Shown here in pieces: positions 1 to 10,196 of a DNA stretch of 64,000 nucleotides. The DNA is from Turritopsis dohrnii (Eukaryota; Cnidaria; Hydrozoa; Anthoathecata; Oceaniidae): contig BQMF02000032.1 of assembly GCA_027922465.2 (NCBI GenBank), positions 1,364,001 through 1,428,000 of the forward strand. Reading direction: 5' to 3'. The notes under the pieces are model-generated. The model did not search any database, was not told the DNA's origin, and was given only the letters and a program-made list of their open reading frames with translations. The position numbers were made by a program, and so were the translations under genes. Position 1 is the stretch's first letter, and the number at the start of each line of letters is the position of its first letter.

Positions 1-1031
1 AAGGAAAAAAAGTGTTCATGTGTTTGTGTTCATGATCATGTGTTGGAAAGAATTTTGAAATTAGTACTTGAGAGTGTTCACTCCTAGCAAGGTGATTATT
101 TTCTAAGTGGTTCATCAATAGGGAGTAAGGGATTTAACACAACATTCCAGGATCTTTGAGCATTTAGTCAAACAGGTCTTTTGGGCCATTTTTAAAGGTG
201 TTATTATACCAACTTTAAAGTCTTCAGCAATCTGACCTTCAGAAAGGCACAAGTTTGATATGGAAGTTAGTGGTTTCGTCTTTAAGCCGACATCTTTGAG
301 GAATGCCAGTGGAAGATTACTGATACTGATTCCACATGACTTCTTTCATTTCAGTCCGTTTAGTCGTTTGAAAACTTTATTCACTGTAACTAGTCAGAAT
401 TTGTGTAAGTTTTGTTATTTGGGAATGGTTTTGCCCAGAAAGGTTTTTAAGAAGAATTGATTTGGATTTAAGATTTGTGGAGATTCAAGAGCAAAAGGTG
501 CAGTATTTCGTTAGTGAACAGAAAGTGAACAGAATTAACTGAATTCAAGCAGGATCAAATATCTTCATTGATGTTTAAAAACATTCTGAAATAAGACTTA
601 TTTTCATGTAAGGCTATATTTTTCTTTCACATGTTCGGGAAAAGCAAAATAAGAAGTTGTCACTCCAGATCTGTCCTAACCTTTGATTGAAATATGTTGC
701 CATGGTAGGCAATTATTGTTTTATAATTAACCATGATGAACAATTTTATCAATTAGTAACACCTAGTGACATCATAAAATTGACCATTTAATGTCCAAAC
801 TTTCAATGATTCAAACAAATGATTCAAGTCCTATTACTGAAATTATTAATGAAAATAAACTAAAATTTTTTATTTCTCATTTTTATTTATAAAATTCATT
901 TTTGATAATTTTCCTTCTTTCCACAAACAGTCCTTTTAAAAGTTGCAAGCTATTTTTTGCACTATTGTATTTTAGATTAACAGAGGGATGTTAAAGTTTG
1001 ATCTAAATTGATTAGATAATTTTTATTTCAG
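1..1031 (+). other. SEC63: SEC63 intron, left part
   Basis: AT-rich sequence with no recognisable coding exon or repeat end. It ends in a T-rich tract and TTTCAG at 1026-1031, the splice acceptor of the first visible SEC63 exon. The 66-codon ORF at 260-460 has no recognisable domain and is probably chance. Confidence 0.5.
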
Positions 1032-1177
1032 TTGCATTACCACCCAGGCTGGATACTTTAGAGAACTTGATAAGACTTAACCAAATGGTCATTCAAAGTG
1101 TTTGGGACTCTAAATCTGCATTTTTAATGCTGCCTCACATATCGTCAGAGCATCTTCGTCATTTCACCACCAAAAAG
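1032..1177 (+). CDS. SEC63: SEC63 exon, start of the C-terminal Sec63/Brl region
   Basis: The product is the SEC63 subunit of the ER membrane translocon. It is a J-domain partner of BiP that helps post-translational import. This exon enters in phase 1 after TTTCAG and ends in phase 0 before GTACAT. It encodes about 49 residues including ALPPRLDTLENLIRLNQM and MLPHISSEHLRHFTTKK. These match the helical part of the Sec63 domain, where animal SEC63 has an equivalent run ending in LQLPHI...LRR. Identification is from memory of the family plus the exons downstream, which continue the same protein in order. The J domain and transmembrane segments must lie left of the window. Confidence 0.9.
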
Positions 1178-1818
1178 GTACATATTTGTATTATGATATG
1201 TTTCATTAAAGTTTAAGTATGATCTAGTGGCTCTGTTGAAAAATCAATATAATATATTGTATATTATATTGTATATTATACACAGTCTATATCCGGAGAC
1301 ACGTGCGATTGCATGTGCACGTACAGGCACATGCGCAAAACATTTTGCACGAGCAAAATCACGCTCGTGCAAAATGTTGTAATCAAACACATATCGCACG
1401 TGCAAGGTACTTTTGTTCAGCATATAAAATTGTGAGTTTTTTTAAATCATTCTTGCAACACCTGGCTCTCTTGTTATTAAAAAACAGAATATAAGCATTT
1501 ATAAATCATGTGATCATACCGAATGATCATATGATCATTTGATATTATAAAACATCATATAAAACATCCCGCAAATGAGTTAATATCTTCTTTGTTTCTA
1601 ATTATTTCATCTACATGTTGCGATCTGGCCTTTTTCTTTTATCGGTTCTTCCAAATTCGACGTGATTGGATTGACGTGTGTTGTTGTAAAGGGAGCTAGA
1701 AAACTAAGATGCTTTTTAAATTTCATTGCATAGCACGGAAACAAGTCCTGCTGGTACCACTTATGTTAAGGAGTGAATTCGAATAACGAAGGAAATTTCA
1801 AAATGACTGTAGCAACTT
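1178..1818 (+). other. SEC63 intron with repeat relics
   Basis: At 1240-1285 there is a short AT-rich alternating tract (TATATTG units). At 1287-1420 there is a cluster of GCACGTGC, CACGAGC and TGCGATTGCA motifs, resembling the GCGTGCGATCGCACGC arrays of the CAGGCCT elements at 31861 and 47576; it is probably a decayed relative. At 1500-1570 TGATCATATGATCA motifs resemble the ends of the element at 55382-59055. No gene is visible. Confidence 0.45.
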
Positions 1819-1822
1819 ATAT

Positions 1823-2640
1823 GTGACGATTCAAAGGAAAATCACTACAAGCGATAATAGCGTTTTATACCAAGTGCTAATAGCGCTAAAAGAACAATGG
1901 GTTTTAGTGCTAATTTGTTCTTATTTACAAATGTAGTAACAATATTAGTGATAAATTTAGCGCTTATAGTTTTATCATTATCACTATTATCGCTTATAAA
2001 TATCTTTACGAAAAAGCGCTAAATTTTAGCGATAAGTATTTGATTTATCACTAAATTCTTCGTATAATAATGTTGGTTCAATTAATTATGTGAAACGGAC
2101 AGAATATCGAATGAGATTTAAGTGAAATCGTTAATATCATTAATATCCTCTAAGGGCACAGATTACCGTTATTATCGTTAAAAAGTTTTGTTCAAATCAT
2201 TTGTTTATACATTTCACATATATGTATGTGTTGTTTTATGAAGTTCTCAAATAACAGTGATTTAATCATTGTTTCGCCAAGTAGCAATAAATACAAAACA
2301 AACTCGCTTGTTTTGACATGATAAACTCTGATTCATTCAGTTATGACTGAACAGACAAGCGGACATATTTTTCGAGAAATAAAACGTTTAAAATACTGTG
2401 TTATTTGATTTGGTAATGTACTATTTTGAAACGTACATTTACAGGTAGCACCTGTTTGGGTATTAAATCGAACTTAATTGACTGGTTCTTATATTCAGTT
2501 GGAGATTAAAGATACAGAAGTTAGTTCGAAAGCAACCACAAGTAGAAACCATCTGCGATAATTCTTTTTTCTAAATTGTTAGATTGCCATTCTATAAGCC
2601 CTTGGGAAAAAACTTTTACAATATCAAAGACACATTACAT
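1823..2640 (+). mobile_element. Family G element, left part (AGCGCT arrays)
   Basis: It starts GTGACGATTCAAAGGAAAAT after flank ATAT (1819-1822). From 1850 to 2045 it is dense in AGCGCT and TAGCGATAA-type motifs in both orientations. From about 2460 to 2600 it carries the internal core shared with families A-F (GGTTCT...GTAGAAACCATCTGCG). A related internal stretch lies at 18000-18250. No right end was found, so the right border is approximate. Confidence 0.6.
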
Positions 2641-3065
2641 TAAAAGTTTTTTTGATAGCAAAACCTTTATTATTATTCTTTCGAAAGACATTTCTTATGA
2701 CACTTCCTATGTAACTGCAAAATGAACCATTGTACTGCAAGAACAACACAATGCCTTAAGGTCGGCGAGGTCACACTGTAAGGAGTTTATCTTGAAAAAG
2801 AATACAAATTTTTATTTTTGGATATGATATTAGAAATCATGTAATATCATCTTTTAAATACAATAGTTACTTTTTTGAAGGAAGTTGTCAATTCTCAGCA
2901 ATCAAAATTTACTTTTAATTTGAATATTCAGATGTTTTTTAAAAAGTATAAACTCTGTTTTTTTTAATTTAATTTTATTTTGCAAATCCACATCCAATCT
3001 TTTTTTTCTCAATCTTGTATTATAATGAAACTACATTTTTGAAAAAAAACTATTTTTGTAACATA
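2641..3065. other. Intronic AT-rich sequence
   Basis: Poly-T and poly-A tracts and no recognisable gene or repeat end. It may include the right half of the family G element, which lacks a visible terminus. Confidence 0.35.
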
Positions 3066-3326
3066 CCTGTTGAGTCCAAAAAAAGTACCGGTGTTTCACA
3101 AAAAATGTCTTTCGATTGAATAATTATAATAGAGAGTTTCTTTTCAATTCTGATTAGAGGAATGTGTTAAGCATATTTTGGTGTATCATAGTTATAATTT
3201 GGTTGAGAAAAAAAACGTTATGGAGAAAAAACTGGAAGCAGTTGTCATAAAAATCTTCGAAAAATGGACAAAAAAGCCAAGCAAAATGTCTCGAAACAAG
3301 ATTTATGTTTTTATTGCAAACCATAT

Positions 3327-4115
3327 GTGACCGGTTGAGGGAAAAGGGACCATTGATTTCTCAGTTATTTTGGTGTTTAAACACATTTGAACACCCAAAT
3401 AGGCGTTGAAACCTCTTTTGTTATTATTATTATTTATTTACGAATGTTTACCCAGGATAGCCTCTTCAGTTCCTTAAGGTACTGTTATCAATGAGGGTCC
3501 TGCGAAGGAGGTCTGAGAGCCTTTAAAGCCCCCATTTGGGCTACGGAAGCTGTATTAACAGCAGCCGCTCAACTAGACAACCATCCTAGACATGATTCCT
3601 ACTCTCTTGCTGAGTGCTAAGCAGAGAGGAGTGATTCACACTGTTATAGTCGCTGGCATGACTCGGTCGGGGATTGAACCCGCGACCTCCCGAACAGGAA
3701 GCGAGCACTCTACCGCAAGGCTACCAGTCGAAATAATGATGTGTTTAAACGGCAGACGAGTAAACACCTTTTAAACTCTTCCTGAGAACTTCGCAACGAA
3801 GAGAAAAATTTGAATTCACGTTTAAACTCTCAGAAAACGAGTTGAAATGTCAAAAAATGTTATTTACTAGTTAGAAGTTATTTTATTAACTAGAAATTAT
3901 TTACAAACTTCGTGAAAATAATTCAAACCGGGAACTTTACTGGTTGCTTATGTACTGTCTAAAATGTATATTGACAGGTAGCCTCCGTTGTGTATTAGAA
4001 TAAACTGATTTGCTGGTTCTCATTCATTTGGAGATAAAAGATGCAATAGTTCGAAAGTCATGATAAATATAAACCGTCCGTTCTATTTTAAGTTGTTCAA
4101 CAGGATTGCTATTTT
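3327..4115 (+). mobile_element. Family A element, left part (GTTTAAAC arrays)
   Basis: It starts GTGACCGGTTGAGGGAAAAG with flank ATAT at 3323-3326. The same left-end sequence occurs at 8799 and 36790. GTTTAAA-type motifs follow, interrupted by a SINE (3421-3727). The shared core lies near 3990-4115 (CTGGTTCTCATTCATTTGGA ... AACCGTCCGTTCTATTTTAA). It is cut at about 4115 by the 3' tail of the LINE. Confidence 0.7.
3421..3727 (-). mobile_element. tRNA-derived SINE (type 1)
   Basis: Read on the minus strand it begins with a tRNA-like head: A-box-like TAGCCTTGCGGTAGAGTG near 3725-3708 and B-box-like GGTTCAATCCC near 3682-3672. It ends in a tail of AATAATAATAA at 3421. About 70 bases before the tail match the 3' end of the LINE at 4116-7581 (AGGACCCTCAT...CAG...GAGGCTATCCTG...AAATAAAT). 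The insertion is in family A sequence, between TTTTGTT and CGAAATAATG of the uninterrupted copy near 8880, without a clear long target duplication. Confidence 0.8.
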
Positions 4116-7100
4116 ATTTATTTATTTTATTTATTTCACAAATATTTAGACAGGATAGCCTCTCAGTACTAAATACTGCTATCATGAGGGTCCTGTTCTT
4201 TAAAATATTACAATTATTGACACATAAAAATGATGTAAATTAAATATATATACTACAAATGTATTGCTAATACTAATATCAATTTAAAATTTAAACTAAC
4301 AGTGAGGGCCACTTTACACTTAGAATAAAAAGACTAACAGATGAGTAAGCTTCAGCTACTAATAAGTAGAAATTTAGAGACTAAAAGAGAACAACATCAA
4401 ATGTTGAGATATCAAGATGTGAAGACTAGATGACAATGTAGTAAATAAAAATTAAAAACTAAAATGACATATTGTATACGCATAAATACCATGAGACCTA
4501 CATTAAAAAATGATTATTAACCATAGTTATAAACGTGCTAAAATTGCTATCCTTCCTAATTTCGACCGGAAGATTATTATAAATTTTAGCTCCTGAATAT
4601 TGAAAAGATTTTCTGAAAAATTCTAGTTTTATAACAGGCATTTCAATTAAAATACCAGAATTTCTTGTCGTTCTAATACGATCTTTCAGCGAAAAATAAT
4701 TTCTGAAAACATCCGAGGCTTTTCCATCTATACACTTTCGTACCATTACGCACGCATTTCGTTTGAAGATATTCTTAATTGGCACAGACTGTTCTCCCAA
4801 TATTGTATTTCTACGTCTTTCCAGTGACTCGAGTTTTTCATCTTGTGATTTTGTAGTAACGAGATGCAAATTACTACAATACGTTATTACTGGTATAACC
4901 ATGGCAGTGTAGATCTTCTTTACAGCATATTCGGTCAAGAATGGTTTCATTTTTGTTAACAAGTTCATTCTCTTTGATGCATTTTTGTATTTTCTTTGAA
5001 AGTCATCATTTAATGTTAACGTAGGATCTAACTCATTTCCTAGGTACGTGTATCTCTCAGTTGAGTTGATCGTCTCACCACGATATCGAATTTCCATTGT
5101 TTTCCCTTTCAGCCTCTGAGCCGTTCCAAAAAGCATCGACTCTGTTTTACCCTTTTTCATATTAATAATTAATTCATTTTGATAGCAAAAATGTGATATC
5201 ATATCCATGTCTTGGTTAATACTACTGTTAATGATATTAATCTCTTTATCGGAAAAGTAAAGCACGGTGTCATCAGCGTACATGATAATGTGTGAGTGAC
5301 GTAAACAATCTGCAATGGTATCGAAGAAGAGAAGGAAGAGTAAGGGGCCCAGAATGGACCCCTGTGGGACACCAGAGTTGACTGATTCTTCATCTGATCT
5401 GACACCATCGATCTCGACAAGCTGCTTTCGGTTAAATAAGTAGGATTTAAACCAGTTTAGCTCTTTACCTCCGAATCCATACAAAGTTAGTTTTTCTAAT
5501 AGCGTTGCATGATTTATAGTGTCGAAAGCTCGTCTGAGGTCGAGAAAGACAGCTCCAACTAACTTTCCCTGGTGCACTTTTTTACGTATTTCATCACAGA
5601 GGAAAATGGCTGCTTGCTCAGTTGAACGATTCTTTCTATAACCGTATTGACTTTCAGATAGAAGCTTGTTGTTTTCAAGATACTCAACAACTTGAGAGTG
5701 AACAGCTCTTTCACAGATTTTCGATAAGATCGGTAACACCGATATAGGACGATAATTCTCGGGTTTGTCTGTTGGTCCGGATTTGTGAATTGGTGTGACT
5801 CTTGCTCTCTTCCATAACTCTGGAAACGTGGAGGTTTTTATAGATAAGTTAATTATGTACGTGATAATTGGCGATAAGCTGTCAGCACAGTCTTTTAATA
5901 CAGTCGCTGGAATCTCGTCTAAGCCGGTCGCTTTCTTTCTTCTGATGTTTTTCAGTTGTTTGCGAATGAAAACGTTGGATACATATTCGAAACAAAATTC
6001 GGAGTTGGTTTTTGGAGGTTGTGATATTGGTTGTCTCCATACAAAGTCAACAAGTTTAAAAGATTTCCGTTTAAGGTCGTTGACAATTGAAGAAAAATAG
6101 TTGGAAAATTCGCTAACCTTTTCCTCTTTATAAATTTTTGTAGCAGACTTGGATTTTGTGGGAAAAATTTTTTTCAATATATCCCAAAATTGTTTCGGTT
6201 GGTTCTGGTTTTCATGCAATAATTTTTTGTAATAGTCTCCACGTGCTTTGCGCAGCATGTTATTGCAGTGATTTCGGGAATATTTAAAATTTCTCCAGTC
6301 TGCTTCAGCTTTTGTTCTTCTTGCTTTTCTTAACAGTTTGTCTCTGAGATCCATTTGTTGTCTCGCAGCCTCGTCTATCCACGGACATGGCCGGCCCTTG
6401 ATCCTTTTTTGTATGAACGGAATGTGTTTGTTAATTATCTCAGTAAGAATCGAATTAAGGTACTCAACAGCTTTGTTTACATCAGACATGTTGAATAATC
6501 GAGACCAGTCAGTGTTACGTATTTCTGTTGCTATAATTGTTGGATCGTAATTACGATAGTTTCTACATTTTACATACTTTGGTTTAAATTTAACAAAGTG
6601 TTTCTCTCTGATGCATCCGACCATATCATGATCTGATATTGCCATCGGAATGACAAAAGAAGTTTTAATAGTCTCTTTTGAGGTTGTGGCAATAATATCA
6701 ATTAAATTTGCAGAAGTCGTAGTTGTCCTTGTTGGTTCATTTATTGTTTGATAAAAACCAAGTGTTGAAAGAATGTTTTTGAATTCTTTATTGCCTTTAT
6801 TACTGTCATTTGCTTCCCGATAGTTAACGTTACAATCTCCCAGGATAATTATCTCTGAATAAGTCATTAATGATTTGGACAAAACATTTTGGAGCTCTTT
6901 ATTAAAATGTTTTGACAAATATTTCGAATCGTTTGGAGGTCTGTAAATAACTTTTATAAGGAAAGATTTGCTTTTGTGTGTTAAAATTTCGACAGCTATG
7001 CTCTCAATTTTATCATTTTCGAGGTCACGCTTTCTTGTCCATTTAATTGAATCCCTGACGTACATACAAACTCCTCCACCTTTTCCTTTACTTCGAGGTT

Positions 7101-7581
7101 TATTTACGAACGAATATCCCTCAATATGAAATAACTGTTCGCTGTCATTTACAGAAGTGTGCGTTTCAGATAAAGTCAATATATCTGTTGTTCCACGGCT
7201 GAGAATTTCGCTTATTTCCTCAAAATTGTTGAATAAACCACGAACATTTAGATGTAAGATTTTCATACCTCTTTGCTTAAGAATATTCAAATCTGCTGGC
7301 CCGGGACACAGTTCTACATCCCCACATATAAACAACAGCATAGCGATGAAAACGTCCTTTCGTGACAAACATTTTGTATTACATTTCTTTCCTTTAATAC
7401 TATTGTAAAAAAGTAGATTTGCATCGTGTAAAACATTTTCATTCTCTCTTTTGATGTTACCTCTACTTTCTATAAAACTATTGCCATTTGCAAATTCAAA
7501 GAAAATCAACACAAGAAAAACCAAAATACAAGCAATCACGTCCGTCCTTCGTGCCGCCATCATAGCTTTTTTTGTTTTTTT
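4116..7581 (-). mobile_element. Full-length-looking CR1/L2-like LINE
   Basis: A minus-strand non-LTR retrotransposon. The 3' end at 4116 is a run of AAATAAATAAA units. A 380-base 3' UTR follows, then one long ORF (4498-7563) and a short leader. Inserted in a family A element after CAGGATTGCTATTTT. The 5' edge runs straight into an inverted family A terminus at 7582, with short A-rich sequence between, so the insertion was not simple. The ORF has no visible stop or frameshift, suggesting recent activity. Confidence 0.85.
4498..7563 (-). CDS. LINE ORF2: endonuclease plus reverse transcriptase
   Basis: 1021 codons from the ATG-ATG pair at 7563-7558. The same frame opens 15 codons further upstream, but those codons read through a transposon terminus, so the downstream start is preferred. 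Order: a hydrophobic N-terminal segment (about residues 8-25); a second hydrophobic stretch leading into the 2A-like motif CGDVELCPGP (about 80-89); an APE-type endonuclease from MKILHLNVRG (about 100) with LSETHTS, ILGDCNVNYR and SDHDMVG; and a reverse transcriptase with NYRPISVLPILSK, LDLRRAFDTINHA, SGVPQGSILGPLLF and the catalytic YADD in MYADDTVLYF. The C-terminus is short and lacks a visible RNase H. It copies its own RNA by target-primed reverse transcription. The closest groups from memory are CR1/L2 of the Jockey clade; exact clade not certain. Confidence 0.92.
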   Translation of the reverse strand: MMAARRTDVIACILVFLVLIFFEFANGNSFIESRGNIKRENENVLHDANLLFYNSIKGKKCNTKCLSRKDVFIAMLLFICGDVELCPGPADLNILKQRGMKILHLNVRGLFNNFEEISEILSRGTTDILTLSETHTSVNDSEQLFHIEGYSFVNKPRSKGKGGGVCMYVRDSIKWTRKRDLENDKIESIAVEILTHKSKSFLIKVIYRPPNDSKYLSKHFNKELQNVLSKSLMTYSEIIILGDCNVNYREANDSNKGNKEFKNILSTLGFYQTINEPTRTTTTSANLIDIIATTSKETIKTSFVIPMAISDHDMVGCIREKHFVKFKPKYVKCRNYRNYDPTIIATEIRNTDWSRLFNMSDVNKAVEYLNSILTEIINKHIPFIQKRIKGRPCPWIDEAARQQMDLRDKLLRKARRTKAEADWRNFKYSRNHCNNMLRKARGDYYKKLLHENQNQPKQFWDILKKIFPTKSKSATKIYKEEKVSEFSNYFSSIVNDLKRKSFKLVDFVWRQPISQPPKTNSEFCFEYVSNVFIRKQLKNIRRKKATGLDEIPATVLKDCADSLSPIITYIINLSIKTSTFPELWKRARVTPIHKSGPTDKPENYRPISVLPILSKICERAVHSQVVEYLENNKLLSESQYGYRKNRSTEQAAIFLCDEIRKKVHQGKLVGAVFLDLRRAFDTINHATLLEKLTLYGFGGKELNWFKSYLFNRKQLVEIDGVRSDEESVNSGVPQGSILGPLLFLLFFDTIADCLRHSHIIMYADDTVLYFSDKEINIINSSINQDMDMISHFCYQNELIINMKKGKTESMLFGTAQRLKGKTMEIRYRGETINSTERYTYLGNELDPTLTLNDDFQRKYKNASKRMNLLTKMKPFLTEYAVKKIYTAMVIPVITYCSNLHLVTTKSQDEKLESLERRRNTILGEQSVPIKNIFKRNACVMVRKCIDGKASDVFRNYFSLKDRIRTTRNSGILIEMPVIKLEFFRKSFQYSGAKIYNNLPVEIRKDSNFSTFITMVNNHFLM

Positions 7582-8798
7582 GTGACTGGTTGAGGGAAAA
7601 GGGACCAATTGCTTATTTAATGCGTTTAAACTCTAGTAAAAACAGCAGTTAAACTAGCATTTAAACGACTTTAAAAAAATTTTTAATGTTGCGTTTAAAC
7701 GCCAAATCATTATTAACGTGTTTAAACGGGTAGTTTAAACGGGTTTAAACTAAAAGTTGGCAAAATTCAAATGTTTTAGAATTACCTAATGTAAGAATTA
7801 AAGAGTATAAGTATTACGCCGTAAGAATTTTAAGATAACTTACGTCGTAAGAATTTTGAGATAACTTGCATTATAAGAATTCTAAAATTGTTAAAAATCA
7901 TCAAAGAGTTCACATCGAATGTTTATAGCCATGAACACCGAGTGTGTCCTATAATCGAATGTTTTTTTAAATCAAGATGCAATGGAATGCATAAGGATCT
8001 TCCTAATATTTTTCTCATAGAGTAGCATGAAGTCAAATTTAAACATTAACAAAATTTCCATGAGAAAGTTTATATGCGGTCCCCAAGATCTTTTGAAAAA
8101 AATATTAATGACATTGAGGTTTAGGTCTTCAAAAAGTCGTACAAGGAAAATTACGTCGGTTCCATCACTTCATGCTAACATTCTTATGCTCAACTGTTGT
8201 ATGACAATGAGACTCGAATGGACAGAGGAACTACCATTTGGAACCTTGCCACAGGTTTTCCAACTGTCCATCATCAACATTGACTACTGTGAGAAGAGTG
8301 CGCACCCATGCAAACTTTACAGCCAGGACATAGGAGAGTTTTGGAGCCCTGTGTAAACACAGCTTTCAGACAATCTTCCACGTAAACCTTATGATGAAAA
8401 ACGGAAGGAAACAGGTATTATTTTATTTAAACCAAGTTGAGTATTTCAAAAGAGAACTTTTGCAACTCGTCAAGTCGACGTTAAAATGTTTTCATTTGTC
8501 TCTTCCAACATGCACCCATCATCTCGTTGAACCTAAAAATATTATCATAATGAAATTACAGATGTCAATAAAGTTTACTAAAAATGTTGCGATATGATCA
8601 ATTTAATATCTCGTGAACGTGAAACGTCCGTTGAAAAAGAAGTAAAGGTTTTATTATTGCTATCGTAGAATATTTTGTCTTAAGAAGGAAATTGATTAAT
8701 AGTCAGAAATATGACAAGTTTGATATTTTCTATCGAAATTTTATATTTCCGAACAAAAAATAAATATAAACGTTTTCCCCCAAGTGATTTACCAAAAT
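7582..8798 (-). mobile_element. Family A element, inverted right part
   Basis: It starts at 7582 with GTGACTGGTTGAGGGAAAAG and then AATTGCTTATTTAATGCGTTTAAAC, which is the right-end type (compare the complement at 10304). GTTTAAAC arrays run to about 7755. Then come TTACGCCGTAAG-like motifs, the shared core exon-like block (8027-8430) and more core. The left end is missing; it is cut at 8798 by the next family A element. Confidence 0.65.
8027..8356 (+). pseudogene. Exon-like core block, unrecognised protein
   Basis: An open frame including TSVPSLHANILMLNCCMTMR and TEELPFGTLPQVFQLSIIN and ending in EFWSPV before a stop. A near-identical frame lies at 21619-21942 and a decayed reverse copy near 40200-40290. 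Where the frame stays open the protein continues to PYDEKLKETG, followed at DNA level by CAG|GTAT, which looks like a splice donor. I do not recognise the family. It occurs inside transposons with different ends (families A and C), so it belongs to the mobile core and not to SEC63. This copy has a stop just after EFWSPV and is probably dead. Confidence 0.55.
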
Positions 8799-9842
8799 GT
8801 GACCGGTTGAGGGAAAAGGGACCATTCGATTTCTCAGTTATTTTGGTGTTTAAACACATTTAAACGCATTTAAACCTTTTTTGTTCGAAATAATGATTCA
8901 TTTAAACGGTAAAACCACAGTCGAGTAAACGCCGTTTAAACTCTTCCATGAGAACTTTGGAACGAAGAGAAAAATTTGAATTCACGTTTAAACTCTCAGA
9001 AAACGAGTTGAAATGTCAAAAAATTATATTTACTAGTTAGAAGTTATTTTATTAGTTAAAGTTATTTACGAACTTCGTGAAAATAATTCAAACCGGGAAC
9101 TTTACTGACAAGTTGTTTGTGTACTGTCTAACATGTATATTACATATATTGACAGGTAGCACCCGTTGTGTATTAAAATAAACTGACTTGCTCTCATTCA
9201 TTTGGAGATAAAAGATGCAATAGTTAGTTCAAAAGTCACGATAAATAGAAACCGTCCGTTCTATTTTAAGTTGTTCAACAGGATTGCTATTTTGGTAAAG
9301 GTTCAACGATGATGGATGTATATAGGAAGAGACAAATGAAAACATTTAAAAGTCGGCTTGACGAGTTGCAAAAGTTCTCTTTTGAAACACTCACCTTTGT
9401 TTAAATAAAATAATACCTGTTTCCTTCAGTTTTTCATCATAAGGTTTAATAGAATTAATATTTTTGTCAGAAGATCTTGGGGGCCCGCATAATATACTTT
9501 TTCATGGAAATTTTGTTAATGTTTAAATTTGGCTTCATGCTACTCTATGAGAAAAATATTAGGAAGATCTTTTATTTGCATTCCATTACATCTTCATCTA
9601 AAAAACATTCGATTATAGAACACATTCGGTGTTCATGGTTATAAACATTCGATGTGAACTCTTTGATGATTTTTAACAATTTCAAAATTCTTACAATGTA
9701 AGTTATCTCAAAGTTCTTACGCCGTAATACTTATACTCTTTAATTCTTACGCTTAGGTAATTCTAAAACATTTGAACATTTAAACAACCTGTTTAAACGT
9801 GTTTTAAATAATAATTTGGCGTTTAAACGCAACATTAAAAAG

Positions 9843-10196
9843 TGATACAAGGTTTCGCTCCTTCATAGTATGAAAGGAAGGTAACTGCTCGTTCAATTAG
9901 TTACACAGACCTGTCTGTGGGTCTGTGATTCGATGCTCGTATGCTCCAAGTTATCTCGTGATCGTAGTAGTTGGTGGACTCCAACAAGAATCACAATAAC
10001 ATCACGTCGGAGATGGATTTCTCTGCGACACTAGTTACATATCGATAATGAGGATTGAATACCATGAACCGGTAGCTCAGCTGGTAGAGCGATAGGGCTA
10101 GAATTCCTAGGTCGTGGGTTCAAATCCCGCCTGGTTCGGAGTTTTCCTTCGAACTGGGTCTGTGTAACTAATAGAACGAGCGGTTACCTTCCTTTC
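9843..10196. mobile_element. Foldback element carrying a tRNA-like sequence
   Basis: Inserted in the family A element between two copies of AACATTAAAAAG (9831-9842 and 10197-10208). About 40 bases starting TGAAAGGAAGGTAACTGCTC near 9871 recur as an inverted copy ending at 10196 and abutting the right duplication; the left copy is about 27 bases inside. Between the arms lies a complete tRNA-like sequence (10066-10138). The 12-base duplication suggests retroposition, but the tRNA part lies near the 3' side and not at a SINE's usual 5' head. Confidence 0.65.
10066..10138 (+). tRNA. tRNA-like sequence inside a foldback element
   Basis: 73 bases that fold as a cloverleaf. Acceptor stem GAACCGG with CTGGTTC (one G-U pair); D arm GCTC-AGCTGGTA-GAGC; anticodon stem TAGGG with TCCTA and loop CTAGAAT; T arm GTGGG-TTCAAAT-CCCGC. 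Both Pol III boxes are intact (TAGCTCAGCTGG, GGTTCAAATCC). In this fold the anticodon would be AGA, but two bases lie between the D and anticodon stems and there is no long variable arm as a serine tRNA needs. It is more likely a tRNA-derived mobile sequence than a working tRNA gene. Confidence 0.5.

Noticed and set aside
10066..10138. Functional serine tRNA gene
   Set aside because: The AGA anticodon would need a long variable arm, which is absent, and the sequence is embedded in an inverted-repeat insertion with a target duplication.
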